Source: UBA10649 sp963793105
GTDB lineage: Bacteria; Actinomycetota; Actinomycetes; S36-B12
DNA: 64,000 nt
NCBI GenBank assembly: GCA_963793105.1
Contig: CAWBZB010000004.1
Coordinates: 930,001-994,000 of the forward strand
Direction: 5' to 3'
Within the stretch, counting starts at the first letter, position 1, and every line of letters begins with the position of its first letter. The translations under genes were made by a program, and so were the position numbers. Below the pieces are notes generated by a model. That model saw nothing but the letters and a program-made list of their open reading frames with translations. It ran no database searches and had not been told where the DNA came from. Positions 8,796 to 16,958 of this stretch are shown here, piece by piece.

Positions 8796-9898
8796 CGTGC
8801 TCCTCCATCGCTGTTCGTGCCGGGTCGGGTCAGTCGTGCTGCCAGCCAGTCGGCCGTCTTGTTGCGGTGCTTGGCCGCAACGTTCATGCAGCCGTGATTG
8901 CCGTCGGGAAGCATGAGCAGGGTGCCGCCGCTCTCGGCGGCCAGTTGCTCGGCCTCCGCAGCGGGGATCAGCCGGTCGCGCGCCCCGAAGACGATGAGCA
9001 GCGGGCAGCGGATGTCCTGGGCGCGACCGGCGAGGGTGAGCTGCCGTCCGTACTCGTGAGCGGCCTGCTGGTCCGGCTGGTGCGCCCGGAAGGTGAAGGT
9101 CCGACGGGTGAGCTCGGGAAGGCCCTCCCACACACGTCCCCAGTCGAAGGGTCCGGCCAACGCCACGCAGGCCTTCAGCCGGTGCTCCCCGCTCGCCATC
9201 CGCGGCGCGTAGTAGCCGCCGAGGGAGACCCCCCACACCCCGATGCGGTCACCGTCGAGGTCATCCCGCTCGAGGATGGCGTCGACGATCGCCGTGCCGA
9301 CGTCCTCCCAGGCCGGCTCGATGGGGAGCGCGTACTCCGACTCCCCCTGGCCCGGGCCGTCGATCGCCAGGGTGGCCATGCCACGGTCGAGGAACAGCTG
9401 CTCCGTGCTGCGGAGCTCCTCCTTGGTGGAGTCCAGGCCGCTGATCATGATCACCACCGGTGGCCGGATGACACCCTTGGGCTTGCGCAGGATCGCCGGC
9501 ATGGGGAAGCCCTTGAACGAGACGGTGAGGCGTTCGCCGGGCGGGTCGAGGTAGGGCAGGGCGTCGTTCAGGCAGCGCACGGCCATCTCGTGCGCCCGCT
9601 TCATGGTGTCCGGATAGTCCACGAAGACGAACTTCGCGAAGTGGTAGTACACGGCGGCGGTGCTCAGGTGATTGCCCGCCGATCGGAATCGCTCGTCGGC
9701 GAGGGCCTCGCGCCCCAGGTCCTCGTGCACGCTGCCGGCCGCGATCCAGGCGTCCGCCCAGTCCGCCCAGTGCTGGACCGAGCCCGTGACCGTCATGAAG
9801 TCGGATACGGCGACGCCGTTGGTCGTGAATCGTGGCGCCCAGTGGGCTATCGCCTCGCGCACGAGGATGTCCTGCTCTCCGATGGCTTCTCCGCTCAT
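8792..9898 (-). CDS. Alpha/beta hydrolase similar to 2,6-dihydroxypseudooxynicotine hydrolase
   Basis: 368-aa alpha/beta hydrolase with a helical N-terminal domain of about 120 residues before the hydrolase core. Catalytic triad candidates are S225 in GVSLGGYY, D308 in FGARDRLIP and H335 in GNHGC. The oxyanion region is MISGLDSTKEE. Length, N-terminal extension and the GLDSTKEE segment are like the C-C-bond hydrolase DHPONH of nicotine degradation in Arthrobacter, which cleaves a ketone next to a pyridine ring, and like FrsA/DUF1100 relatives. This resemblance is from memory, not alignment. The gene overlaps its neighbours by 4 nt on both sides in the catabolic operon. With the IorAB/NicAB-type hydroxylase it suggests breakdown of a heteroaromatic or similar ring compound. 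Confidence 0.7.
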   Translation of the reverse strand: MSGEAIGEQDILVREAIAHWAPRFTTNGVAVSDFMTVTGSVQHWADWADAWIAAGSVHEDLGREALADERFRSAGNHLSTAAVYYHFAKFVFVDYPDTMKRAHEMAVRCLNDALPYLDPPGERLTVSFKGFPMPAILRKPKGVIRPPVVIMISGLDSTKEELRSTEQLFLDRGMATLAIDGPGQGESEYALPIEPAWEDVGTAIVDAILERDDLDGDRIGVWGVSLGGYYAPRMASGEHRLKACVALAGPFDWGRVWEGLPELTRRTFTFRAHQPDQQAAHEYGRQLTLAGRAQDIRCPLLIVFGARDRLIPAAEAEQLAAESGGTLLMLPDGNHGCMNVAAKHRNKTADWLAARLTRPGTNSDGGAR

Positions 9899-11019
9899 AC
9901 CGTCACCAGGCCTTCCCTGAGGTGGTGGATGTCCTCGAATCCGGCATCCGCGACGATGACCATCTCGCCGGTCTGCACCCCTGCCCGGTGGTCCGCAGAG
10001 GTCACGTTGGGCTGGATCACGATCGACATGCCGTCCTCGAGGAGGCAGTCCGGCCGGTGCGCCGGGACCCGCGAGGAGGTCGTGCCGATGGGTTCGAGGT
10101 AGCCCATGCCCAGCCCGTGGAACAGGTCGTCGGTCGTGCTGAAGCCAGACTCCTCGACCAGGGCCGAGGCATCCACGAGCTCCTGGGCCGGGACTCCGGG
10201 CCGGATCCGGGCCCGCACCGCCGCGCGGGTGCGGTCCGCGACGTCGTGGAGCTCGCGGTACTGACCGGTGGGCTCCCCGATCGTCACGGTTCGCAGGATC
10301 TGGCCGGGGTACTCGGGTGCGACCGACGCGCTCAGCTCGAAGGTCACCGCGGTCCCCGCGCTGAGGACCCGACCCTCGGGCGACTGGCCCGGCACGTCGC
10401 GGTCCGGCGACGCCATGTCCGTGACGCTCACGTAGCAGATGTGGTCGCGCGCGCCCAGCCTCGTGTAGGCGTCGCGGGCGGCAGCGAGCAGGTCCCAGTC
10501 GGTCGCCCCGGACCGACAGGCCTCGATCAGGGCCCGCGCACCCGCGTCACTCGCCTGCGCGCCGAGCCTGAGCGCCTGGCGCTCCTCAGCCGACTTGACC
10601 ATGCGAAGGCGGGCGTGCGCAGCATCCACGGCGATCAGGTCGATGCCAGTCGCCTGGGCGTGCGCACGGACGGCCGCCGGGACCGGACCGAGCGTCGCGA
10701 CAGGCCCTCCCCCAGCGAGCAGCTGCCGGGGCAGGCCGTCGTCGACGTCGCGCACGTCCGCGTCCACCGCGACGCGCCGGGCCTGCGGGACGTGGTTGTG
10801 GAAGCCCACCCACAGCGTGCTGTCGGAGTCGGTGAGCCGATAGCTCGCCGACCGCGTGACCGGCCAGCCGGTGAGGTAGGTGACGGCCAGGCCGCTGCGG
10901 TTCTCCCCGAAGGCGAGCACGACGTCCGCGCCGGCATCGCGGGCGAGCGCCAGCGCGGACGCTCTCCGCCGGCGGTACTCACCTGAGGAGAACGCGAACG
11001 CCAGGACCGGGTCGGACAT
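9895..11019 (-). CDS. M24-fold (creatinase/aminopeptidase P-like) hydrolase with altered metal site
   Basis: 374-aa protein with a creatinase N-terminal domain (about 1-130) and a pita-bread M24 domain (about 145-370). In metallo-M24 enzymes two aspartates, one histidine and two glutamates bind metal. Here the strand normally carrying both aspartates has E228 and Q240 instead, while the histidine (H301 in FHGLGMGY) and the GEMVIV glutamate remain. Creatinase, a metal-free member that hydrolyses a C-N bond, shows the same kind of loss, so a non-peptidase amidino- or amidohydrolase role is plausible. The gene lies 2 nt downstream of livF and overlaps the hydrolase gene by 4 nt, so it likely acts on the imported substrate or an intermediate. 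Confidence 0.7.
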   Translation of the reverse strand: MSDPVLAFAFSSGEYRRRRASALALARDAGADVVLAFGENRSGLAVTYLTGWPVTRSASYRLTDSDSTLWVGFHNHVPQARRVAVDADVRDVDDGLPRQLLAGGGPVATLGPVPAAVRAHAQATGIDLIAVDAAHARLRMVKSAEERQALRLGAQASDAGARALIEACRSGATDWDLLAAARDAYTRLGARDHICYVSVTDMASPDRDVPGQSPEGRVLSAGTAVTFELSASVAPEYPGQILRTVTIGEPTGQYRELHDVADRTRAAVRARIRPGVPAQELVDASALVEESGFSTTDDLFHGLGMGYLEPIGTTSSRVPAHRPDCLLEDGMSIVIQPNVTSADHRAGVQTGEMVIVADAGFEDIHHLREGLVTV

Positions 11020-11021
11020 GG

Positions 11022-11753
11022 TCAGTGGCCGCCCGCCCGACCCAGGTACATCGAGGCGACCTCGGGGTTGTCGGCGATCCCCGAGGCGTCTCCGGTCAGC
11101 CTGATCAGGCCGCCCTCCATGACGATTCCGTGCGTCGCCAGGTTCATTCCGAGGCGAACGTTCTGCTCCACGAGCAGGACGGATCGACCATCCGCCGCCA
11201 TGCCCCTGATGACCTCCGCCACCTTGGCCACCGACTTCGGGTCGAGCCCCAGCGACGGCTCGTCCATGAGCACGATGGCGGGATCCAGCATCAACGCGCG
11301 ACCGATCTCGACCATGCGACGCTGACCGCCCGACAGGTTGCCGGCCTTCTCGTTCGCCCGCTCCTTCACGAGCGGGACGAGGTCCTCGACCATGGACATG
11401 CGCTCGTTCAGGAGCGTCCGGTCCTTGCGGATCACGTAGCCGCCGAGCAGGATGTTCTCCCGCACGGTCATCTCCGGGAACAGGGCCCGGCTCTGCGGCA
11501 CCTGGGCTACCCCCAGCTTCAGGATCTCCGCCGGCGACCTCCCGACGAGATCCGTCCCGTTGAGGGTGACCTCCCCGCTGGCCGCCTTGAGCAGGCCGCT
11601 GATGACCCGCAGGACGGTGCTCTTGCCCGCGCCATTGGGTCCGACGATGCAGGTGATCGTGCCGGTCTCGAGCTCGAGCGAGATCCCCTGGAGCACGAGG
11701 CCGCCGCCGTAGCCGGCCTCCACGTCGGTGATCTGCAGGGCCACATCAGGCAT
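11022..11753 (-). CDS. livF: Branched-chain-amino-acid-type ABC transporter ATPase LivF
   Basis: 243-aa ATPase of the HAAT (Liv) family. Walker A is GPNGAGKST (38-46), followed by the Q-loop QVPQSRALFPEMTV, the signature LSGGQRRMVEIGRAL, Walker B IVLMDEPSLGL and the H-loop replaced by a glutamine (VEQN) as is usual in LivF. It pairs with the LivG domain of the fused upstream gene to energise import. Its ATG lies within the end of that gene (8-nt overlap). The HAAT family moves amino acids, amides, urea and aromatic acids; context with degradative enzymes suggests the pathway substrate rather than leucine. Confidence 0.92.
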   Translation of the reverse strand: MPDVALQITDVEAGYGGGLVLQGISLELETGTITCIVGPNGAGKSTVLRVISGLLKAASGEVTLNGTDLVGRSPAEILKLGVAQVPQSRALFPEMTVRENILLGGYVIRKDRTLLNERMSMVEDLVPLVKERANEKAGNLSGGQRRMVEIGRALMLDPAIVLMDEPSLGLDPKSVAKVAEVIRGMAADGRSVLLVEQNVRLGMNLATHGIVMEGGLIRLTGDASGIADNPEVASMYLGRAGGH

Positions 11754-13566
11754 GAGGGGTCTCCAGCATCTCGTCCGGACCGAGGTAGGCCTCGATCACC
11801 AACGGGTCGTTTCGGATCTCCTCCGGTGTCCCGGTCGTGAGGATCTTGCCGCCCGCGAGCACGTTCACGGTGTCGCACAGGCTCAGCACGAGCGGGATGT
11901 TGTGCTCGACGATCAGCACCGTCGTCCCGGCCTCGTTCAGCTTGCGGATGACGTTCGCGAGCTTCTCGATCAGGGTCGGGTTGATACCGCTGGCGGGCTC
12001 GTCGAGCAGGATGATGCTCGGCCTGAGCATGAGCACCTGGGCCAGTTCGACGAGCTTCTGCTGTCCGAAGCTGAGCGCGGCGGCGTTCTGCTTCTCGAAC
12101 TCCTGCAGTCCCATGAAGGCCAGGACGTCCCGTGCACGTTCGACCTCGTCACCGCTGTACCTGCCGGCCACCATCTGCCGGGCGCTGGTCTTCTCCAGCG
12201 GTGCCACCAGGTTGTCCAGGACGGTCATCGACTTGAACAGCCTGGTGATCTGGAAGGTGCGCCCGAGCCCGTCGTGGGCACGCGTCCACACCTTCTCCGA
12301 CGTGATGTCCCTGCCGTCGAGAAGGACCTTGCCCGATGTCGGCCGGAAGGTGCCCGTCATGCAGTTGAACAGCGTGGTCTTGCCCGATCCGTTCGGACCG
12401 ATCAGGCCGGTGATGCTGCCTCGCCGGATCGACAGGCTGACGCCGTCGACGGCCGCCACGCCACCGAAGGTCATCATCAGGTCGCGGACCTCCAGGACCG
12501 AGTCGCCGGACGAGGAGCCGCTCTGGGCCCGCGCCGCGATCAGCGAGGTGTCGACCTCGCTGGAGGAGGAGGCGATCGCGGCCTGGTCGATGAACTTGAC
12601 CGAACCGCCCTTCGCCCGCCGCCGCATCAGGCGGGAGCTGATCGTCGGGAGGAGCCCCGCCGGCAGGAACATGACCGTGAGGATGAGGATGATCCCCATG
12701 ATCAGGACGCGTGCGCTCACCCCACCCGCGCTGGTGGTGGCGAACTCGTTGGCGATGGCGACGATGAATCCGCCGATGACCGGCCCCCACAGCGTTCCGC
12801 GGCCGCCGATGAGGGCAGCGAGCACGAGGTAGACGCTGGTGAGGATCGCGAACGCGCCGAGCGGGTTCACGAATCCCAGGTACTGCCCGTACAGGGCGCC
12901 CGCAGCACCGAACGGGATGGCGCTCACCGTGTACGCGGTGACCTTGTAGACGGTCGTGTTGATGCCGATCGACGCGGCCTTGCCCTCGTCGTTGCGGATC
13001 GCGACCAGTCCGGCGCCCAGCCGCGAGTTCATCACGAAGGCGGCCAGCAGGATCGTGAGCACGAGGAGGCCGAAGAAGATGTAGTAGTAGGGCAGCGGGC
13101 CGAGCTCGACGGCCCACGCGGGCTGGGGGATGATCAGGCCGTCCGACCCACCGGTGAGCCGCTTCAGGTTGGCGGCCAGCAGCTGGAAGGACAGCAGCAC
13201 CGCGATCGTGATGATGACGAAGGCGTGGCTCTTCGTCCGCAGCACGATGAGGCCGATGCCGAGAGCGACGAGCGCCGCGGTCAGAGCACCGAGCGGCATG
13301 AGCCACATCGGGTCGACGCCCAGGGTGTCCCCCAGGATCGCGCCCGTGTACATGCCGATGCCGAGGTAGACGCTGTGGCCCAGCGACACGTAGCCGGCAA
13401 GACCGCTGATCAGGTTCCAGCCCGACGCCATGATCGCGAACAGGAAGCACACGATCAGCACCGACTGCTGGTACTTGCTGTCCCCCATGAGGATCGGCAG
13501 GAGCGCGATGATCGCGAACAGGACGACCGGGACGAGGATTCTGGGCTTCTTGAGGGTGTCGATCAT
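11746..13566 (-). CDS. Fused ABC permease-ATPase, LivM-LivG
   Basis: 606-aa single polypeptide joining two normally separate subunits. Residues about 1-315 are LivM: eight to ten hydrophobic segments with the family motif GLAGYVSLGHSVYLGIGMY near the N-terminus and RNDEGKAASIGI in the middle. After a Ser/Ala-rich linker (about 325-355), residues about 360-606 are LivG: Walker A GPNGSGKTT, signature LSFGQQKLVELAQVL, Walker B IILLDEPASGI and H-loop VEHN. The frame is continuous with no internal stop. ATG 13566 overlaps the livH stop (ATGA). The fusion forces a 1:1 permease:ATPase ratio. Function is import of the unknown catabolic substrate with LivH, LivF and LivK. Confidence 0.9.
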   Translation of the reverse strand: MIDTLKKPRILVPVVLFAIIALLPILMGDSKYQQSVLIVCFLFAIMASGWNLISGLAGYVSLGHSVYLGIGMYTGAILGDTLGVDPMWLMPLGALTAALVALGIGLIVLRTKSHAFVIITIAVLLSFQLLAANLKRLTGGSDGLIIPQPAWAVELGPLPYYYIFFGLLVLTILLAAFVMNSRLGAGLVAIRNDEGKAASIGINTTVYKVTAYTVSAIPFGAAGALYGQYLGFVNPLGAFAILTSVYLVLAALIGGRGTLWGPVIGGFIVAIANEFATTSAGGVSARVLIMGIILILTVMFLPAGLLPTISSRLMRRRAKGGSVKFIDQAAIASSSSEVDTSLIAARAQSGSSSGDSVLEVRDLMMTFGGVAAVDGVSLSIRRGSITGLIGPNGSGKTTLFNCMTGTFRPTSGKVLLDGRDITSEKVWTRAHDGLGRTFQITRLFKSMTVLDNLVAPLEKTSARQMVAGRYSGDEVERARDVLAFMGLQEFEKQNAAALSFGQQKLVELAQVLMLRPSIILLDEPASGINPTLIEKLANVIRKLNEAGTTVLIVEHNIPLVLSLCDTVNVLAGGKILTTGTPEEIRNDPLVIEAYLGPDEMLETPHA

Positions 13567-14438
13567 GCGGCGACATCCTCGCGCGTCTTCGTGCCCATGA
13601 TTCCCTGGGGACGGAAGATCAGGATCAGCAGGATCGTCCCGTAGAAGAACAGCGAGGACCACTGCGGCCAGTAGGTGTTGGCGAAGGCCTCGGTCATGCC
13701 CAGGATGAGGGCACCGATGACGGCGCCGGGAATGCTGCCGAAGCCGCCGAGCACCACGATGCCGAGCAGGCGGGCGATCCAGTCGTACTGGGTGGCGGGG
13801 TAGATCGGGTACATGATCGCGAGCAGCACGCCGCCGACGCCGGCCGTCGCGGCTCCGATGCCGAAGGCGAAGGCGGAGGTCTTCACGCTCGAGATGCCCA
13901 CGAGCGCGGCGCCGTCCTTGTTCTGGGCGGATGCGCGCAGCGCCCGGCCGGCCCACGACAGGCGCAGGTAGGCGTACATCAGGCCCAGCACCAGCATGCC
14001 GATGACCCCGGAGATCAACTGCGGCATCGGGAGCACGAGATCGCCGATGGTGAAGGAGGAGGTGAAGTAGGGGGGCGTGACCGACTTGAACTTGTTGCCG
14101 AACACCAGGTTGAGGATGCCCTCCAAGGTGAGGGCGACGCCGAACATGAGCAGGACGGTCATGCCTGGCCCCTGCGGGGCCACCCGCATGACCATGCCTC
14201 GATAGATCACCCAGCCGAGGCCGAACATCAGCGCTCCGGCCACGGGGATGAGCAGCAGCGGCTCAATGCCGAAGAGGTCCCAGATCTGCCAGGTGAAGAG
14301 GGCCGCGAATACGAGGAACGCACCTTGGGCCACGTTCACGACGTCGAGCACGCCGAAGATGAGGGTCACGCCGGACGCCAGGAGGGCGTACACGCCGCCG
14401 AGCAGCAGCCCGTAGGCGAGCACCTGCACGATTTCCAC
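13563..14438 (-). CDS. livH: Branched-chain-amino-acid-type ABC transporter permease LivH
   Basis: 291-aa inner-membrane permease with about eight transmembrane segments. It has the LivH signature near the N-terminus (YALLASGVTLIFGVLDVVNVAQGAFL) and the cytoplasmic coupling loop SWAGRALRASAQNKDGAALVGI. The start is GTG 14438, preceded by AGAGGTG at a suitable distance. It is the first gene after the intergenic hairpin that separates it from livK, and its stop overlaps the fused livM-livG start by 4 nt. It forms the membrane pore with the LivM domain. Confidence 0.92.
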   Translation of the reverse strand: MEIVQVLAYGLLLGGVYALLASGVTLIFGVLDVVNVAQGAFLVFAALFTWQIWDLFGIEPLLLIPVAGALMFGLGWVIYRGMVMRVAPQGPGMTVLLMFGVALTLEGILNLVFGNKFKSVTPPYFTSSFTIGDLVLPMPQLISGVIGMLVLGLMYAYLRLSWAGRALRASAQNKDGAALVGISSVKTSAFAFGIGAATAGVGGVLLAIMYPIYPATQYDWIARLLGIVVLGGFGSIPGAVIGALILGMTEAFANTYWPQWSSLFFYGTILLILIFRPQGIMGTKTREDVAA

Positions 14439-14540
14439 TGATCACACCTCTCGAGCCGGGGGTACGTCGGATGCCGAAGCCGCGTCGTGGTTGCTCCGCA
14501 TGATGTGCGGCGCCGGGTCGTCAGGCGCTGACCGTGCGAC

Positions 14541-14576
14541 TGGTCCGTGCGGGGGCAGGTGCCCCCGCACGGACCA
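14541..14576 (-). terminator. Hairpin between livK and livH
   Basis: Perfect 17-bp stem (14541-14557 with 14560-14576) with a 2-nt loop in the 147-nt gap between livK and livH. No U-tract follows. In liv operons such a structure usually gives partial termination or protects the upstream mRNA, so the binding protein is made in excess over the permease; that role here is inferred. Confidence 0.7.
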
Positions 14577-14585
14577 GGCTGACCG

Positions 14586-15890
14586 CTACTGCCAGTCGGG
14601 CTTCGGCATCACGAGATTCTCAGTGGTCGCAGCCTCGGCCGGCGCCACGATCTCGACGGTCCCGCCCTGCCACTGCGCCAGCAGGAAGTCGCCCTGCGGA
14701 CGTCCGATCTCATCCCACGAGAGCTCGCCGAGGATGGTCGACACGGGGTTCGCGTGCAGCCAGTCCTTCAGCGTCGGGTTGTCCAGCCCACCGGTGGCCT
14801 CGACCGCCGTTGCCAGGACCTCCGCTGCCGCGTAGGCATCCGCGGCATCCTCTGCCGGGACCAGTCCCTCGCCGTTCTGCGCCTGATACGTGGCGATGAA
14901 CTCCGCGTTGCCCGGGGTCGGCGACTTCTCCGACCAGGACACGGCGTAGAAGATGCCCTCCTCGTTTCCGGTCCCGATGCCGTCGGTGAACTGCGCACCG
15001 TTGCTGGGAGCGGACGTCTGGAACATGATCTTCGGGTTGTAGCCGACCTGCACCAGGCTCTTCACGAGGCTCACGCCGTCCTCGAACACCGCACCCTGGG
15101 CGATCAGGTCCGGCTGGGCCGCCGCGATCTTGCTCGCGAACGGCTGCAGGTTGGTCGTCTCCGGCGGGTACACCTCGGAGTAGACCGTCTCGACGCCCGC
15201 AGCCTCGAGCTGCGCCTGCATCGACTCGATGACGGGTGCCGCGAACGGGTCATCCTGGGTCACGTAGGCGGCGGTCTTCGGCTTCTGGTCGTCCGGCAGG
15301 CCGGCGATCATGTCCACGAAGGGGTTCGCCTGGTCGGGGCCGATCGCCTGCTGGGCGAAGAAGTAGTAGGTCGGGTTCGCCTCGAAGATCTTCGGCGAGC
15401 CGCCCGCAGGTGCGACGAGGACCATCTCGTTGTTCTCGGCGACCGTAGAGGCCGGGAAGTTGAGCAGGGACGAGAACGTGCCGAGCAGCAGGTCGACCTT
15501 CTCGTTGCTGATCAGGTTGTTGTAGTCCGTGACGACCTGCTCCTGGCTGCTGGCGTCGTCGAGGATGACCAGTTCGACCTGACGGCCCAGCAGGCCGCCC
15601 GCGGCGTTGATGTTGGTTGCCCAAGCGTCGTAGCCCTTCTTCGCCTCGCCGCCCGGCTGGGAGAAGTCACCGGTCAGGGGAAGCGAGATGCCGATCCGAA
15701 TCGGCTCCGTAGACCCGCCCGCGTCGGCCGATGCGGGGGCCTCGGACGCCGCCGGGGCCTCGGACGCCGCAGCGCTCTCGCTATCGCTCGACCCGCCACA
15801 GGCGCTGAGGACCAGGCCTGCCACGGCGAGCGATGCCACGAGGGCACCGGCGCGAATTCGTCGGCTGGGCCGACCCAACGCTTGATTCAT
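14586..15890 (-). CDS. livK: ABC transporter substrate-binding lipoprotein, LivK-type
   Basis: 434-aa periplasmic-binding-protein type I (Peripla_BP_6) lipoprotein. A lipoprotein signal peptide ends at LSAC with acylated C31, followed by a Ser/Ala/Glu/Pro linker (about 33-58) and the mature domain starting PIRIGISLPLTGDFSQPGG. It captures the substrate outside the membrane for the LivHMGF complex. ATG 15890 has a GGAGG box 7 nt upstream. It is the first gene of the operon, and the GCAATCGATTGC palindrome lies 18-30 nt upstream of the start codon, so expression is probably repressed by the LacI-type regulator until an inducer appears. Ligand unknown. Confidence 0.9.
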   Translation of the reverse strand: MNQALGRPSRRIRAGALVASLAVAGLVLSACGGSSDSESAAASEAPAASEAPASADAGGSTEPIRIGISLPLTGDFSQPGGEAKKGYDAWATNINAAGGLLGRQVELVILDDASSQEQVVTDYNNLISNEKVDLLLGTFSSLLNFPASTVAENNEMVLVAPAGGSPKIFEANPTYYFFAQQAIGPDQANPFVDMIAGLPDDQKPKTAAYVTQDDPFAAPVIESMQAQLEAAGVETVYSEVYPPETTNLQPFASKIAAAQPDLIAQGAVFEDGVSLVKSLVQVGYNPKIMFQTSAPSNGAQFTDGIGTGNEEGIFYAVSWSEKSPTPGNAEFIATYQAQNGEGLVPAEDAADAYAAAEVLATAVEATGGLDNPTLKDWLHANPVSTILGELSWDEIGRPQGDFLLAQWQGGTVEIVAPAEAATTENLVMPKPDWQ

Positions 15891-15908
15891 GCGTAACCTC
15901 CAGTTAGC

Positions 15909-15920
15909 GCAATCGATTGC
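15909..15920. promoter_or_regulatory. Putative LacI-family operator 3 (GCAATCGATTGC)
   Basis: Perfect 12-bp palindrome identical to the copy at 3105, placed between the livK start codon and its likely promoter, so it could block elongation or open-complex formation. It is the third copy of the core in the island. Confidence 0.75.
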
Positions 15921-15931
15921 ATTACCCGGAC

Positions 15932-15958
15932 CATCTACCGTCGTCAGCGCGTTGTCAA
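15932..15958 (-). promoter_or_regulatory. Candidate livK promoter
   Basis: On the minus strand a consensus -35 TTGACA lies at 15958-15953, followed after 15 nt by a weak -10 candidate TAGATG at 15937-15932. The -35 is convincing; the -10 is not, so the exact start point is uncertain. Confidence 0.4.
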
Positions 15959-15983
15959 CAGGTTTCGGAGATTTGTTTCCTAT

Positions 15984-16011
15984 TTGACACCTAGGCGGCA
16001 TACGGGATGAT
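15984..16011 (+). promoter_or_regulatory. Candidate promoter of the NMT1-like gene operon
   Basis: TTGACA at 15984-15989, 16-nt spacer, GATGAT at 16006-16011. It would start transcription near 16018, about 60 nt before the ATG at 16080, and upstream of the degenerate operator at 16052. It is back-to-back with the livK promoter. Confidence 0.5.
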
Positions 16012-16051
16012 CAGCGCCTGCGCAGCCACTCGGCCGGCGAGACCAGGGCTA

Positions 16052-16065
16052 TGCTCACGATTGCA
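16052..16065. promoter_or_regulatory. Degenerate LacI-type operator 4
   Basis: TGCTCACGATTGCA matches the 14-bp consensus TGCAATCGATTGCA at 11 positions, including one complete half-site. It lies in the 5' leader 15 nt before the NMT1-like start codon, where a repressor could act as a roadblock. Confidence 0.5.
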
Positions 16066-16079
16066 GAAAGGCCGGTGAC

Positions 16080-16958
16080 ATGACGACCCCTCGTCCGCTC
16101 GTCGTAGGGCAGTTCAGCGCCTCGCCCGTGCTGGCCGCTGCGGCCGGCCTCGGCCTCGGCGAGCGCCACGGACTCGCGCTCAGCACCTCGCGCGTCCCCT
16201 CCTCCCCCGGTCAGTTCACGGCCCTGCGGGATGGGGTCATCGACGTGGCGGTGACGAGTCCGGACAACGTGATCCTCTACGCGACGACCGATCGCAATCC
16301 CGTCGGCGAGCTCGTGGACGTCCGCATGATCCGAGCCATCGATCGTGGTCTGGGGCTCACGCTCGTGACCGCTCCGACCATCACCTCCATCGACGGTTTC
16401 CGGGATGCCGAACTCGGCGTCGACGTTGTGCGGTCCGGCTTCGCCCTCCTCCTGTTCACCATGCTCGACCGACTGGGTGTCCAGCGTTCCGAGGTGACCT
16501 TCCCCGAGCACGGGTCGACCCCGAAGCGGCTGGAGAGCCTCCTGGCAGGGGACATCGACGGGACGATCCTCAACGCGGAGTCCCGGATCGGCGCGCTCGC
16601 CGCGGGCATGCGTCCCTGGTCGACGTCGGTCGACGTGTCCGCCCACTACCTCGGCACCGTGCTGGCGGTACCCGCCGCCTTCGACCCAGGCACCGCGCGC
16701 GACCTGGTGTCGATGTGGGACGAGGCCACCGCCTGGCTGCTGGAAGCGGCCGAGGGCGACGTCGTCGAACTGCTCGGGGCGACGAGCCCGGTGCTGGGGA
16801 ACGTCGACTACGTCCGGCTCATCCGCGATCCGTCGTTCGGACTCCTGCGGGAGGCTGCCGTGTCCGTGCCCGACCTTGAGGTGCTCACCGCGATCCGTCG
16901 CGAATGCGGCGCCTACGCGCCCGACGACTCGGCCCTGGCCGCGCTGGTCGGCCTGTGA
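16080..16958 (+). CDS. NMT1/ThiY-like substrate-binding domain protein without signal peptide
   Basis: 292-aa protein with the type 2 periplasmic-binding fold of the NMT1/SsuA group: PLVVGQFSASPVLAAAAGLGLGERHGL at the N-terminus, GVIDVAVTSPDNVILYA in the first lobe and LLAGDIDGTILNAESRIGAL in the second. It starts directly with the first beta strand; there is no signal peptide or lipobox, and an in-frame upstream start with one is not visible. It is therefore probably cytoplasmic, either an enzyme of the THI5/NMT1 type or a ligand-sensing protein, and not the usual ABC binding protein. Its stop overlaps the MFS gene start (GTGA). An operator-like site lies just upstream. Confidence 0.65.
   Translation: MTTPRPLVVGQFSASPVLAAAAGLGLGERHGLALSTSRVPSSPGQFTALRDGVIDVAVTSPDNVILYATTDRNPVGELVDVRMIRAIDRGLGLTLVTAPTITSIDGFRDAELGVDVVRSGFALLLFTMLDRLGVQRSEVTFPEHGSTPKRLESLLAGDIDGTILNAESRIGALAAGMRPWSTSVDVSAHYLGTVLAVPAAFDPGTARDLVSMWDEATAWLLEAAEGDVVELLGATSPVLGNVDYVRLIRDPSFGLLREAAVSVPDLEVLTAIRRECGAYAPDDSALAALVGL

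Noticed and set aside
11728..13644. 638-aa plus-strand open frame antisense to the liv genes
   Set aside because: High-GC shadow: composition is His/Arg/Asp/Gly-rich without domains, and it covers the well-supported LivMG and LivF frames.
15696..15709. CCGATCCGAATCGG as another operator
   Set aside because: It lies inside the livK coding region and does not share the CAATCGATTG core; it matches only by being a GC-rich partial palindrome.
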